Shown here: positions 25,692 to 33,656 of the stretch, in pieces | Position numbering within the stretch: position 1 is the stretch's first letter | How the letters are laid out: each line of letters begins with the position of its first letter | From: Erythrobacteraceae bacterium | Lineage (GTDB): Bacteria > Pseudomonadota > Alphaproteobacteria > Sphingomonadales > Sphingomonadaceae | Direction of reading: 5' to 3' | NCBI GenBank assembly: GCA_027486035.1 | Contig: JAIXPX010000019.1 | Location: forward strand, 1-39,030 | DNA length: 39,030 nucleotides | Position numbers and translations under genes: made by a program | The notes under the pieces: model-generated | Databases searched by the model: none | Seen by the model: the letters and a program-made list of their open reading frames with translations, nothing else | What the model was told of the DNA's origin: nothing

Positions 25692-25706
25692 GTTCCTTAT
25701 ATGTTC
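25692..25706. promoter_or_regulatory. LexA (SOS) box before the radical SAM-udgX-dnaE2 genes
   Basis: GTTCCTTATATGTTC is a perfect match to the alphaproteobacterial LexA operator GTTC-N7-GTTC, with an A/T-rich spacer. It lies 26-40 bases before ATG 25666, where it would cover the promoter. Confidence 0.88.
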
Positions 25707-25760
25707 TCATGTCGGCATAGCCTAATGCAAAGCTTGCAAGCTGCGCCCAGATGAGCCGGG

Positions 25761-26069
25761 TCAGCGGCGGGGTTCGGCAGCGGACGAGCTGCACAGGAAG
25801 TCGAGCATCGCCGGGTGCAGCTGGCCCTCGAAAGCAATGCCCGCAATGTCGTCGTTGACCCACGCGACCGTGCCGAAGGGCGTGTTGATGCCATTGATCT
25901 TCATCGTCACCCGGTCGCCCAGCGCGGCAAAGCCGCAGCTACCGCGGATCTTGCACCCGCCTTCGGAGATATCGAGCAGTTCCACGAAGACCATGCGCGA
26001 ACGGACATGGCTCTTGACCGTGACGCTCATCGGCCGGCGTTCGGAAGATCGCGGAATCCTGAACTGCAT
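25761..26069 (-). CDS. Single-domain PilZ protein
   Basis: 102 residues, almost all PilZ domain. The c-di-GMP-binding signatures are present: RxxxR in RSSERR (residues 7-11) and (D/N)xSxxG in LLDISEGGCKI, with GTVAWVNDDIAGIAFEG forming the later strands. It has no signal peptide or output domain, so it would act by binding partners. It stands between imuB (56 bases upstream) and the LexA box of the radical SAM gene, on the same strand as both, and could ride on the imuAB transcript. Whether this has meaning or is chance position is unclear. The final residues (SSSAAEPRR) are low complexity. Confidence 0.82.
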   Translation of the reverse strand: MQFRIPRSSERRPMSVTVKSHVRSRMVFVELLDISEGGCKIRGSCGFAALGDRVTMKINGINTPFGTVAWVNDDIAGIAFEGQLHPAMLDFLCSSSAAEPRR

Positions 26070-26125
26070 GGGGTGATTCTCGCACCATTTGCTAAAAATA
26101 GGTTTAGCGCCCCACCAGAATTACG

Positions 26126-27748
26126 TCAGGCGCAGAGGCCCTGCAGGAACCATCCGGGCACACCCCCGCGCCCGTCACCGGCCAACCCCAGACGGTAGAT
26201 CCAGTAGCGCGCCCCGCATGCATCCTCGATCCGGTAGTAGTCGCGCAGGCGCGCGGTGGAGCGTTCGCGCCACCATTCGGGCGCGATCCGCTCCGGCCCC
26301 TCGGCACGCACCACCTCGCGCACCGTCCCGCGCCAGCGGAAGCGCTGGGGGAGCCCATCGGGCGAGGCATAGAGCACCGCGATCGGCTCCGGGCGGTCGA
26401 GCAGCTTCAAGGGGCGGGCATGGAAGGCGAGCGTGCCTTGCCGGGACGGCGGGGGTTCGAGCGGCGGCTGCCAGGCTTGCGCGCGCTCGGGCAGGTGGCT
26501 GGCGTGCGGCACCGGGCGGGTAACGGCCCGCGGCCCGAGACGCACCGTCAGCCGGTCGATGCAGGCGGCGAGCGCGGTGCCATGCTCCTCTGCCGCCGCA
26601 TCGAGATCGGCCTGCCCGAGAGGGAGCGGCTCGCTCCAGCTGGCGCGCAGTTGCACGGTCTCGATCCCGAAGCCCGCCTCGACATCGTCGAGCCGCCTGG
26701 CGAAGAGCCGGGTGATGTGCGCCGCTTCGCGGGTCGCGGCGGCAAGCGCGACGCGGCGCATCAGCACCTCGCCATCGACCCGCCACAGCGCGAGTTCGAG
26801 CCGCCGCGCGCCCTCCCCCCGCGCCTCGAGCGCGCGAACCATGGCGGCGGCGAGGTCCTCCACCACCTGGTCGAGCGGCGCGCGGTGGCGCAGCGGCTCG
26901 GCGAGGCGGCGCTGGACCAGCGGCATGGGGCGGGCGATCACGGGCAGCAGCGGCTCGGGCACTTTCCCGAGCAGCTGGTCGAGGCGCAGCAGCGGATTGG
27001 CGGCGGGCGAGGAGCGGCCCCGGAACCGGCGGCGCAGCGCATCGCGCGCGGCGACCTCGCAGCCCGCGTCCTCCTCCCCCGCCCCGCTCACCCCCGCCAG
27101 CTCGCCAAGGCGCTTGATCCCGAGACGGCGCAGCACGGTGAGCACATCGTCATCGAGGCGCAGCGCGGCGACCGGCAGGTCCGCGAGCAGGCGCAGCGGA
27201 TCGTCACCCGGCGCAAGGATCGCGCCGCCGGGCCCGTAATGCGCCAGCGCCCAGGCGGCCCCGGCGGTAGGCGCGAGCGCCGCACGGGCGGTGAGGCCCC
27301 GCGCGGCGAAGGCCCGCACGACATCGGCGAGCAGCGCCTCCTCCCCGCCCAGCAGGTGCGCCGCGCCGGTGATGTCGACGATCAGGCCGTCGGGCGGATC
27401 GAGGGCACTCCACGGCGCCCAGCGCTGCGCCCACAGGGCGAGCTTCTCGAGCGCGGCGAGATCGCCTGCCGGGTCGGCGGGGACGGCGACAAGCCCGGGG
27501 CACAGCGCCCGCGCATCGGCGAGCAGCATCCCCGCCCGCGCCCCCGCCACATGGCCGGCGTCATTGGCGGCGGTGATGCGGGGGCCGTGGGCGGTCTCGA
27601 GGATCAGCGCGGTGGGCGCGCTGTCTGCCTCAGGCGTGGATGCGCGCCGCCAGCGATCGACCGACAGTCGGGCGAGCCACACCGACAGGATCCGGCGTGG
27701 TAATGGCAGGGGCGTGGGCGGGGGCGAGAACGAGTCCTGCCTTGTCAT
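26126..27748 (-). CDS. imuB: Mutasome protein ImuB (inactive Y-family polymerase homologue)
   Basis: 540 residues from ATG 27748, inside the end of imuA. The frame extends further to 27952 but those residues are low complexity. The N-terminus ILSVWLARLSVDRWRR is the ImuB form; the catalytic 'DMDAFFASVE' of active Y polymerases is lost. GLIVDITGAAHLLGGEEALLADV is the conserved ImuB palm segment, LTVLRRLGIKRLGELA the helix-hairpin-helix, and the C-terminal RLRDYYRIEDACGARYWIYRLG...GGVPGWFLQGLCA is the tail that contacts ImuA/DnaE2. A clamp-binding motif is expected near the QL..LLGKVPEPL stretch but is not certain. It couples DnaE2 to the sliding clamp in SOS mutagenesis. Confidence 0.9.
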   Translation of the reverse strand: MTRQDSFSPPPTPLPLPRRILSVWLARLSVDRWRRASTPEADSAPTALILETAHGPRITAANDAGHVAGARAGMLLADARALCPGLVAVPADPAGDLAALEKLALWAQRWAPWSALDPPDGLIVDITGAAHLLGGEEALLADVVRAFAARGLTARAALAPTAGAAWALAHYGPGGAILAPGDDPLRLLADLPVAALRLDDDVLTVLRRLGIKRLGELAGVSGAGEEDAGCEVAARDALRRRFRGRSSPAANPLLRLDQLLGKVPEPLLPVIARPMPLVQRRLAEPLRHRAPLDQVVEDLAAAMVRALEARGEGARRLELALWRVDGEVLMRRVALAAATREAAHITRLFARRLDDVEAGFGIETVQLRASWSEPLPLGQADLDAAAEEHGTALAACIDRLTVRLGPRAVTRPVPHASHLPERAQAWQPPLEPPPSRQGTLAFHARPLKLLDRPEPIAVLYASPDGLPQRFRWRGTVREVVRAEGPERIAPEWWRERSTARLRDYYRIEDACGARYWIYRLGLAGDGRGGVPGWFLQGLCA

Positions 27749-28385
27749 CGCACAATATCCATTCGCCCGGCGCGTGGGCCCGCGCGCGGAACAGTTCGAC
27801 ATGCCAGGCGGCCCGGCCCGGAGCGGCGGCATTCCAGCGGGGGGGCGGCGACGGCGCGGCGCGCACCCGCCAGCGCATCCGGGCCGAGGAAAGCCCGGGC
27901 TCGGCATCGAGCCGCACCAGCCACAACCGCACCCCGTGCCGTTCCGCCGCAAGGCTCAACCGGCGCGAGGCGGTGAAGGAGAGCGCGCGGGGGTTGCCGG
28001 CGATCTCGCCGATCACGCAGGCGAGATCGCGGCAGCGCACGCCCTCCTCGAGCGCGAAGAGCGCGTCTTCGGGCGTGGCGGCGGCGACGTGGATCAGGCG
28101 GTGGCGCAGGTCCGGCGGCAGGCCGCCAAGGCAGGGACGCCCGCCGAGCCGGATCGCGGCGCGGTCCTGCACCCACAGCACCTGGCGCAGATCGTCACTC
28201 TCCCCCGCCGCCTTGAGCGCATCGCGCGCCAGCGCCAGCGCCAGCCCCGCCCCGCTCGCCTCCCCCGCCGGAGCGAAGATTTCCGAATGGAACGGCTGCA
28301 CGGCCAGCCCCGGCCGCCAGCGCGGCTCGGGCTTGGCGCGCGCCAAGACGCGGGCGCAGGAGGGGCCGGAAGACGGGGAAGGCAT
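27630..28385 (-). CDS. imuA: Mutasome protein ImuA (RecA/SulA-like)
   Basis: 251 residues from ATG 28385; an ATG at 28400 adds five residues but sits three bases from the LexA box, likely before the transcription start. The body is the truncated RecA-like fold of ImuA: LVQPFHSEIFAPAGEASGAGLALALARDALKAAG-type start (AVQPFHSEIFAPAGEASG), QVLWVQDRAAIRLGGRPCLGGL, LIHVAAATPEDALFALEEGVRCRDLACVIGEIAGNPRALSFTASRRL and VRLWLVRLDAEPGLSSARMRWRV. No intact Walker A motif is seen, as usual for ImuA. It is the first gene of the imuA-imuB pair, and overlaps imuB by about 120 bases. Confidence 0.88.
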   Translation of the reverse strand: MPSPSSGPSCARVLARAKPEPRWRPGLAVQPFHSEIFAPAGEASGAGLALALARDALKAAGESDDLRQVLWVQDRAAIRLGGRPCLGGLPPDLRHRLIHVAAATPEDALFALEEGVRCRDLACVIGEIAGNPRALSFTASRRLSLAAERHGVRLWLVRLDAEPGLSSARMRWRVRAAPSPPPRWNAAAPGRAAWHVELFRARAHAPGEWILCDDKAGLVLAPAHAPAITTPDPVGVARPTVGRSLAARIHA

Positions 28386-28402
28386 AAGCGAACGACTCAT
28401 TT

Positions 28403-28417
28403 GTTCGCATTATGTTC
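28403..28417. promoter_or_regulatory. LexA (SOS) box before imuA
   Basis: GTTCGCATTATGTTC is a second perfect GTTC-N7-GTTC operator. It lies 17 bases before ATG 28385. Transcription runs leftward into imuA-imuB. The other side is the 3' end of the permease gene, so only imuA can be its target. Confidence 0.9.
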
Positions 28418-28440
28418 CAACATTGCCCCGCTGGCAATGC

Positions 28441-28480
28441 AAAGGGCGCGGGAAGCGACAATCCGCTCCCCGCGCCCTTC
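28441..28480 (-). terminator. Hairpin terminator after the APC permease gene
   Basis: AAGGGCGCGGG (28442-28452) pairs with CCCGCGCCCTT (28469-28479), an 11-base stem with a 16-base loop. On the minus strand it is followed by TTTGC, a short T-run. It lies 26 bases past the permease stop and would separate it from imuA. Confidence 0.65.
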
Positions 28481-28505
28481 AAGACGCAACCGGAAAGGCT
28501 GGCGG

Positions 28506-30065
28506 TCAGTCGACCACCGACCCCGGCAACTCGCCCATGTCCGGCGCATCGTCCTGCGGATCGCCGTGCTGCAGGTTCGAGTTGCGGATGCCGTAGACGA
28601 AATAGAGCACCACCCCGCCGACCATATAATAGACGAAGAACATCAGCACATTGAGCGGCACCGTGGTGATCAGATAGACGCAGGACAGGATGCCCAGCAG
28701 TGGCAGCACCGGATAGAGCGGCACCTTGAACCCGCGCGGAAGCTCCGGCGCGGCGCGGCGCAGGTAGATCACCGAAAGGCACACGATCGCAAAGGCCGCC
28801 AGCGTGCCGACCGAGGTCATGTCGCCCAGCACGTTGATGTCGAAGAAGCCCGCCGCGATCGCCGTCACCACGCCCACCACGATGGTGTTCACCGCCGGGG
28901 TCTGGAAACGCGGGTTCACGCGGCTGAAGACCTTGGGCAGCAACCCGTCACGGGCCATGGTGTAGAAAATGCGAGTCTGCGCATACATCAGCACCAGCAC
29001 CACCGAGGTCAGGCCGATGATCGCGCCGATCTTGATGATCTTGGCGAGCCAGCCCCAGGTCGGCCCGAAATTGTCGACCACCACCGCGACCGGATCGGGC
29101 ACGTTCAGGGTGTTGTAGGGCACCAGCAGGGTCATGATCGCGGCGACCAGCATGTAGATCACGGTGCACACCACAAGGCTGCCGATGATGCCGAAGGGCA
29201 TGTCCCTGGCCGGATCCTTGGCTTCCTGCCCGGCGGTCGAGACAGCCTCGAAACCAATATAGGCGAAGAACACGATCGAGGCCGCGCGCATGATGCCATC
29301 GACGCCGAACTGGCCATCACCCTGGTTCTCGGGGATGAAGGGCACCCAGTTCTTGGCCGCCAGATCAGGGAAGTTGGAGATCACGATCGCCCCGCCCACC
29401 AGAATGAAGGCGGTGAGCACGCTCACCTTGATGGCGACGATGGCGTTGTTGACCTTGGCGCTTTCCGAGACGCCCACCACCAGCAGCGCGGCGAGCGCCA
29501 TGCAGATGAGGAAGGCCGGGAGATTGAAGATCGTGGTCACCGGCTGGCCATCGACCAGCACCGGCACGCCATCACGCATCAGCGTGTAGCCGGCAGGGCC
29601 GGTCAGCTGCGGCGGAATCTGCAGACCGAAGTCGGCGAGCAGGCTCACGACATAGCCGCCCCAGCCCACTGCCACCACCGATGCGGCAAGGCCGTATTCG
29701 AGCAGCAGCAGCGCGCCCATGATCCACGCCACGAACTCGCCCAGCGTGGTGTAGCCATAGGTATAGGCCGAGCCCGAGACCGGCAGGGTCGATGACAGCT
29801 CGGCATAGCACAGGCCGGCAAAGGCGCAGACAATGCCCGCGACCACGAAAGACAGGAGCACCGCCGGCCCGGCATGGAGCGCCGCGGCGCTGCCGGTGCG
29901 CACGAAGATCCCCGCCCCGATGATGCACCCCACGCCCAGCAGCAAGAGGTTCCACTTGCCGAGCGAGCGCTTCAATTCGCTGTTCGCGCTCTCGCGCTGG
30001 ACCTGAGCGATGGACTTCCTTGCGAACATCCGCTCGGTGATGGAGCGGTTCGGTTTGCTGGCCAT
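28506..30065 (-). CDS. APC-superfamily amino-acid permease (cationic amino-acid transporter type)
   Basis: 519 residues from ATG 30065, after a purine-rich ribosome site (GGGGGGA). About 12-14 membrane helices can be drawn. Helix 1 carries GVGCIIGAGIFVRTG, the GxG substrate-backbone-binding break of APC transporters; FVVAGIVCAFAGLCYAELSSTLPVSGSAYTYGYTTLGEFVAW is helices 2-3, and ASIVFFAYIGFEAVSTAGQEAKDPARDMP is the family signature before helix 7. Length and these motifs match the bacterial CAT/YfnA-like group. The substrate is not determined. A cytoplasmic acidic C-tail (GDPQDDAPDMGELPG) follows the last helix. Confidence 0.87.
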   Translation of the reverse strand: MASKPNRSITERMFARKSIAQVQRESANSELKRSLGKWNLLLLGVGCIIGAGIFVRTGSAAALHAGPAVLLSFVVAGIVCAFAGLCYAELSSTLPVSGSAYTYGYTTLGEFVAWIMGALLLLEYGLAASVVAVGWGGYVVSLLADFGLQIPPQLTGPAGYTLMRDGVPVLVDGQPVTTIFNLPAFLICMALAALLVVGVSESAKVNNAIVAIKVSVLTAFILVGGAIVISNFPDLAAKNWVPFIPENQGDGQFGVDGIMRAASIVFFAYIGFEAVSTAGQEAKDPARDMPFGIIGSLVVCTVIYMLVAAIMTLLVPYNTLNVPDPVAVVVDNFGPTWGWLAKIIKIGAIIGLTSVVLVLMYAQTRIFYTMARDGLLPKVFSRVNPRFQTPAVNTIVVGVVTAIAAGFFDINVLGDMTSVGTLAAFAIVCLSVIYLRRAAPELPRGFKVPLYPVLPLLGILSCVYLITTVPLNVLMFFVYYMVGGVVLYFVYGIRNSNLQHGDPQDDAPDMGELPGSVVD

Positions 30066-30259
30066 TAGCGGTCCCCCCTGCACGCCAGCGCGGCGCGCGG
30101 CTTTACCGGATCAAGAAACATCAGATTTCGGTCTCCCATGGATCGCGAGGCTTCCCCCTCGGGCGATCACGTGGCCGCAACGCTAGCGCAACACGCCCGC
30201 AACACAAGCCGGAATGCGAGGCTTTCCCCCGGGGCGCACAGGCGCTAGACCCTGTGCCC

Positions 30260-31132
30260 ATGTCCACCACCTTCCAGCTCGACACGAGCACGAGCCGCGC
30301 CAACCCCACGCCCGCGCCGATGCGGCGCCTCACCGTGCCCGCGATCCGTGGCCGCAAGACTGACGGCGTGACCAGCGAACCGCTGGTGATGCTCACCGCC
30401 TACACCGCCCGCCAGGCGCAGATTCTCGATGCCCATTGCGATCTCCTGCTGGTCGGGGACTCGCTCGGCCAGGTGATCTATGGCCTGCCCTCGACCGTGC
30501 CGGTGACACTCGAGATGATGGCCAACCACGGCGCGGCGGTGGTGCGCGGCTCCTATCATGCGGTCGTGGTGGTCGATATGCCCTTCGGAAGCTATGAAAG
30601 CTCGCCACAGCAGGCATTTGAAAGTGCAGCATTTCTCCTGAAGCAAACCGGGGCGGCCGCGGTGAAGCTCGAAGGCGGAGCGGCAATGGCGCCGACGGTC
30701 GCCTTCCTCAACCAGCGCGGCATCCCGGTGATGGGCCATGTCGGCCTCACCCCGCAGGCGGTCAACGTGCTCGGCGGCTACGGCGCGCGCGGGCGCTCCG
30801 AGGCCGAGGCCGGGAAGATCGTTGCCGACGCCAAGGCTTTGGACGAGGCGGGGGCCTTCGCCATGGTGATCGAGGGCGTGATCGAACCGATCGCGATTGC
30901 CGCGACCAAGGCGGTTTCCTGCCCCACCATCGGCATCGGCGCCTCGGCGCAGTGCGACGGGCAGGTGCTGGTCACCGAGGACATGCTCGGCATGTTCGAG
31001 CGCGTGCCGCGTTTCGTGAAGCGCTATGAAGACATCGCGGGTGTGATCGACCGCACGGTCGCGCGCTATGCCGGGGAAGTGCGCTCGCGCGCCTTCCCCA
31101 CCCCCGACCAGACCTACCAGCCCAAGGCCTAG
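30260..31132 (+). CDS. panB: 3-methyl-2-oxobutanoate hydroxymethyltransferase
   Basis: 290 residues from ATG 30260 (GTG 30254 also in frame). It adds a hydroxymethyl group from methylene-tetrahydrofolate to 2-oxoisovalerate, the first step of pantothenate and CoA synthesis, in the cytosol. Motifs: MLTAYTARQAQILDAH, the Mg-binding Asp in LLVGDSLGQVIYG, VVVVDMPFGSYESSP (second metal Asp), VKLEGG, and PVMGHVGLTPQ. The catalytic Glu lies in FAMVIEGV, and IGIGASAQCDGQVLV follows. The N-terminal 25 residues are a Thr/Pro-rich extension of little importance. panC is not adjacent. The 194 bases before it hold only a small hairpin (30141-30168). Its stop overlaps the stop of the facing gene in CTAG. 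Confidence 0.95.
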   Translation: MSTTFQLDTSTSRANPTPAPMRRLTVPAIRGRKTDGVTSEPLVMLTAYTARQAQILDAHCDLLLVGDSLGQVIYGLPSTVPVTLEMMANHGAAVVRGSYHAVVVVDMPFGSYESSPQQAFESAAFLLKQTGAAAVKLEGGAAMAPTVAFLNQRGIPVMGHVGLTPQAVNVLGGYGARGRSEAEAGKIVADAKALDEAGAFAMVIEGVIEPIAIAATKAVSCPTIGIGASAQCDGQVLVTEDMLGMFERVPRFVKRYEDIAGVIDRTVARYAGEVRSRAFPTPDQTYQPKA

Positions 31133-32103
31133 TCCGCCGCGTCCCGCCCCAGGCGCAGCGCCAGCGGCGCGGCAAGGACGAGCTGGGCGAGGTGGTAGAG
31201 CAGCAGCGGGGCGATGACGAAGCCTGCGGCATGGGGTCCGAACAGGATCGCGGCAAGCGGGGCTCCGGTAGCAACGCTCTTCTGCGATCCGGCAAACAGG
31301 AACGCGATGCGGTCGGCGCGCGGCAGGCCGAGGAGGCCCGCGCAGCCCCACGCCGCCCCCAGCGCAAGGGCGAGCATCGCCAGCACCAGCGCGACCAGCG
31401 CGATCCAGTCGGCCGGCGCGAACATCCCTGCCAGCCCCTGCTCGACCGCGCCCGAGAAGGCGACATAGACGGCAATCCCGATCACCGCCCGGTCAAGCCA
31501 GGCGACCCGCTCGCGGTGGGCGGCAATGCGCGCGATGAAGCGGTCCTGCACCGCCTGGCCGATCACGAAAGGCAGCACGAGGATGAGGCCGATGCGGATG
31601 ATCGCCTCGCTGCCGATGTCGCCCGCCGCGCCGCCCGCGATGGCGGCGAAGAGCGGCGCGCTGATGAAGACGCCGGCGATGTTGATGAGCGCGGCGCCGA
31701 CCACCGCAAGGCCGATATTGCCCTGCGCCAGGCTGGTATAGGAGGTCGCCGACTGCACGGTCGAGGGCAGGCAGCCCAGATAGACGAAGCCGACCGCGAC
31801 CAGCGGCGGCAGCAGCGGGGCGGCGAGCTTGGCAAAGCCGAGGCCGACGAGCCCCATGGCGCCGAACACGAAAATCATCAGCGGCCCGAAATAGCGCCCG
31901 TTGGCCAGCCCGCGCGCGATCTCGCTGCGGCGGATGCGCATCCCGTTGACGAGAAAGAGGATGAAGATGCCCGCGTTCGACACGGTGGTCGCGGCCGCAC
32001 GCGCCTCGCCCGCCGCCGGCAGGACCAGCGCGAGCGCGGTCGCTATCACCAGCACGGCGATCATCGGGTCTTTGAGAGCGGGAAAGCGCAGGGGCAAAGC
32101 CAT
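31129..32103 (-). CDS. Bile acid:sodium symporter-like membrane protein (SBF-like, YfeH type)
   Basis: 324 residues from ATG 32103; the longer frame from 32256 would translate the phased repeat and is rejected. About ten membrane helices are seen. MIAVLVIATALALVLPAAG is helix 1; GFVYLGCLPSTVQSATSYTSLAQGNIGLAVVGAALINIAGVFISAPLF holds the conserved P-S-x-V-Q-S and GN segments of SBF-like family proteins. RIAFLFAGSQKSVATGAPLAAILFG is the second crossover near the C-terminus (SQKS motif). These proteins probably carry organic anions with sodium; the substrate here is unknown. It converges on panB. Confidence 0.85.
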   Translation of the reverse strand: MALPLRFPALKDPMIAVLVIATALALVLPAAGEARAAATTVSNAGIFILFLVNGMRIRRSEIARGLANGRYFGPLMIFVFGAMGLVGLGFAKLAAPLLPPLVAVGFVYLGCLPSTVQSATSYTSLAQGNIGLAVVGAALINIAGVFISAPLFAAIAGGAAGDIGSEAIIRIGLILVLPFVIGQAVQDRFIARIAAHRERVAWLDRAVIGIAVYVAFSGAVEQGLAGMFAPADWIALVALVLAMLALALGAAWGCAGLLGLPRADRIAFLFAGSQKSVATGAPLAAILFGPHAAGFVIAPLLLYHLAQLVLAAPLALRLGRDAAD

Positions 32104-32159
32104 CGGCCTCGCGCCCTGCCCTGTGTCAGCGCGAATGTCGAGACCGGCCCAGCGGGGGC

Positions 32160-32245
32160 ATTGCGTTCCAGACAGGTTCAGGCCCGCTCCAGGCCCCCGC
32201 CAGACCCGTTCAGAGCCCTGCCAGCGCGCTCCAGACCCCCTCCAG
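32160..32245. repeat. Helically phased short tandem array (8 CTGG-type units)
   Basis: On the minus strand, eight degenerate units with consensus CTGGAGCGGG(C/T) follow one another. Their invariant CTG cores (CAG on the plus strand) begin at 32169, 32179, 32190, 32201, 32211, 32222, 32232 and 32243. Steps are 10, 11, 11, 10, 11, 10 and 11 bases, a mean near the 10.5-base DNA helical turn. The array lies between the SBF gene and a parS-like palindrome. Confidence 0.7.
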
Positions 32246-32261
32246 AGCGGCTCCACGCGGA

Positions 32262-32277
32262 TGTTTCACATGAAACA
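32262..32277. promoter_or_regulatory. parS-like palindrome (possible ParB-binding site)
   Basis: TGTTTCACATGAAACA has 7-base complementary arms, TGTTTCA and TGAAACA. It differs from the canonical bacterial parS, TGTTTCACGTGAAACA, at one central base. It is intergenic, 12 bases past the prsR stop. parS sites cluster near the replication origin and can vary at one or two bases, so this could be a genuine weaker site. The central CG of the strict consensus is lost, which weakens the call. Confidence 0.5.
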
Positions 32278-32288
32278 TTGCCCCTGCG

Positions 32289-33656
32289 TCAGGCCTGGAG
32301 GTCATATTGCTTGAGCAGGTCATAGAGCGTCGGCCGGCTGATCCCGAGCAGCTTGGCGGTGTTCGAGATATTGCCCTCGCTGCGCGACAGGGCGTGGCGG
32401 ATCACCCGCCGGTCCGCCGCCTCGCGCGCGGCCTTGAGGTTGAGCACCGCAGCATCCTCAAGGGCGGTGGATGAAAGATCGAGATCCTCGGCACTTACCA
32501 GCTTTCCTTCAGCCATGATGACAGCGCGCTTCACGCGGTTCTCCAGCTCGCGGACATTGCCCGGCCAATCATGCGCATCGATCGCGGCAAGCGCATCGGG
32601 GGCAAAGCCGGAAACGGTGGGGTTCATCTCGGCAGCAAAGCGCTTGAGGACGGCCTTGGCGAGCAGGATCGGATCGCCATGGCGCTCGGCAAGCGTCGGG
32701 ATTCGCACAACAATCTCGGCAAGCCGGTAGAACAGGTCCTCGCGGAAAGTGCCTTCGCGGATCATTCCCTCAAGGTCCTGGTGGGTGGCGCACACGATCC
32801 GGGTGTTGACCGGGATCGCGCGCCGCCCGCCGACCCGCTCGATCGTCCGCTCCTGAAGGAAACGCAGCAACTTCACCTGCAAAGGCAGAGGGATATCGCC
32901 GACTTCGTCGAGGAACAACGTGCCTCCGTTGGCGCTCTCGATCTTGCCCTCGGTCGTCTTGACCGCGCCCGTGAAAGCGCCCCGCTCGTGCCCGAACAAT
33001 TCGCTTTCGAGCAGGGTCTCGGGGATCGCGGCGCAATTGATGGCGATGAACGGCCCCGCCGCGCGGTCGCTTGCATCATGGAGCCCCTTGGCCAGCAGTT
33101 CCTTGCCCGTCCCGCTCGCGCCAAGGAGCATCACCGAGGCCGAAGTGCGCGCCACCCGCTCGATGGTGCGCGCCACCTTGACCATCTCCGGCGCGCCGGT
33201 GATCAGCCGCCCCAATACGGTCTTGTCCGCGCCGCTGCTCGCAATGAGACGGCGGTTCTCCTCCTCGATCGCCCGCAGATTGAAGGCGCGGCGCACGATC
33301 AGCCCGAGTACCTCGATATCGATCGGCTTCTGGTAGAAATCGTAAGCCCCCCGCGCGATCGCCACGAGCGCGCTCTCCCGCGCACCGTGGCCGCTGGCGA
33401 CGATCACCTTGGTATCGGGCTTCAGCTGCATGATCGCATCGAGGACGGCAAAGCCCTCGGTGGTGCCGTCGGAATCGGGCGGCAGGCCGAGATCGAGCGT
33501 CACCACCGCAGGGGCCTCGGAGCGCAAGGCCGCCATCGCGCTGTCACGGTCGCCCGCAATGACCACCTCGAAATCATCGTAGGCCCACTTGAGCTGGGCC
33601 TGCAGGCCCGGATCGTCCTCGACAACCAGAAGGACCGGCTTTCTATCGGCTGCCAC
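32289..33656 (-). CDS. prsR: PEP-CTERM-box sigma-54 response regulator PrsR
   Basis: 455 residues from GTG 33656, whose G is the last base of the prsK stop (TAGTG). The receiver domain has VEDDPGLQAQLKWAY and the phospho-acceptor Asp55 in TLDLGLPPDSDGTTEGF. The AAA+ domain has Walker A GASGTGKELLA, the sigma-54 contact GAFTGA (near residue 226, in HERGAFTGAVKTTEG), and Walker B GGTLFLDEVGDIPL. The Fis-type HTH is at the C-terminus (NISNTAKLLGISRPTLYDLL). With PrsK it controls exosortase/PEP-CTERM protein and exopolysaccharide genes through RpoN promoters. No exosortase or PEP-CTERM substrate gene is in this window. Confidence 0.9.
   Translation of the reverse strand: MAADRKPVLLVVEDDPGLQAQLKWAYDDFEVVIAGDRDSAMAALRSEAPAVVTLDLGLPPDSDGTTEGFAVLDAIMQLKPDTKVIVASGHGARESALVAIARGAYDFYQKPIDIEVLGLIVRRAFNLRAIEEENRRLIASSGADKTVLGRLITGAPEMVKVARTIERVARTSASVMLLGASGTGKELLAKGLHDASDRAAGPFIAINCAAIPETLLESELFGHERGAFTGAVKTTEGKIESANGGTLFLDEVGDIPLPLQVKLLRFLQERTIERVGGRRAIPVNTRIVCATHQDLEGMIREGTFREDLFYRLAEIVVRIPTLAERHGDPILLAKAVLKRFAAEMNPTVSGFAPDALAAIDAHDWPGNVRELENRVKRAVIMAEGKLVSAEDLDLSSTALEDAAVLNLKAAREAADRRVIRHALSRSEGNISNTAKLLGISRPTLYDLLKQYDLQA

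Noticed and set aside
27291..29795. Long plus-strand open frame (834 codons) opposite imuA, imuB and the permease
   Set aside because: It crosses three well-recognised minus-strand genes and has no family likeness.
30141..30168. Hairpin GATCGC...GCGATC before panB as a riboswitch
   Set aside because: Only one short stem, no conserved riboswitch core; pantothenate genes have no known riboswitch of this form.
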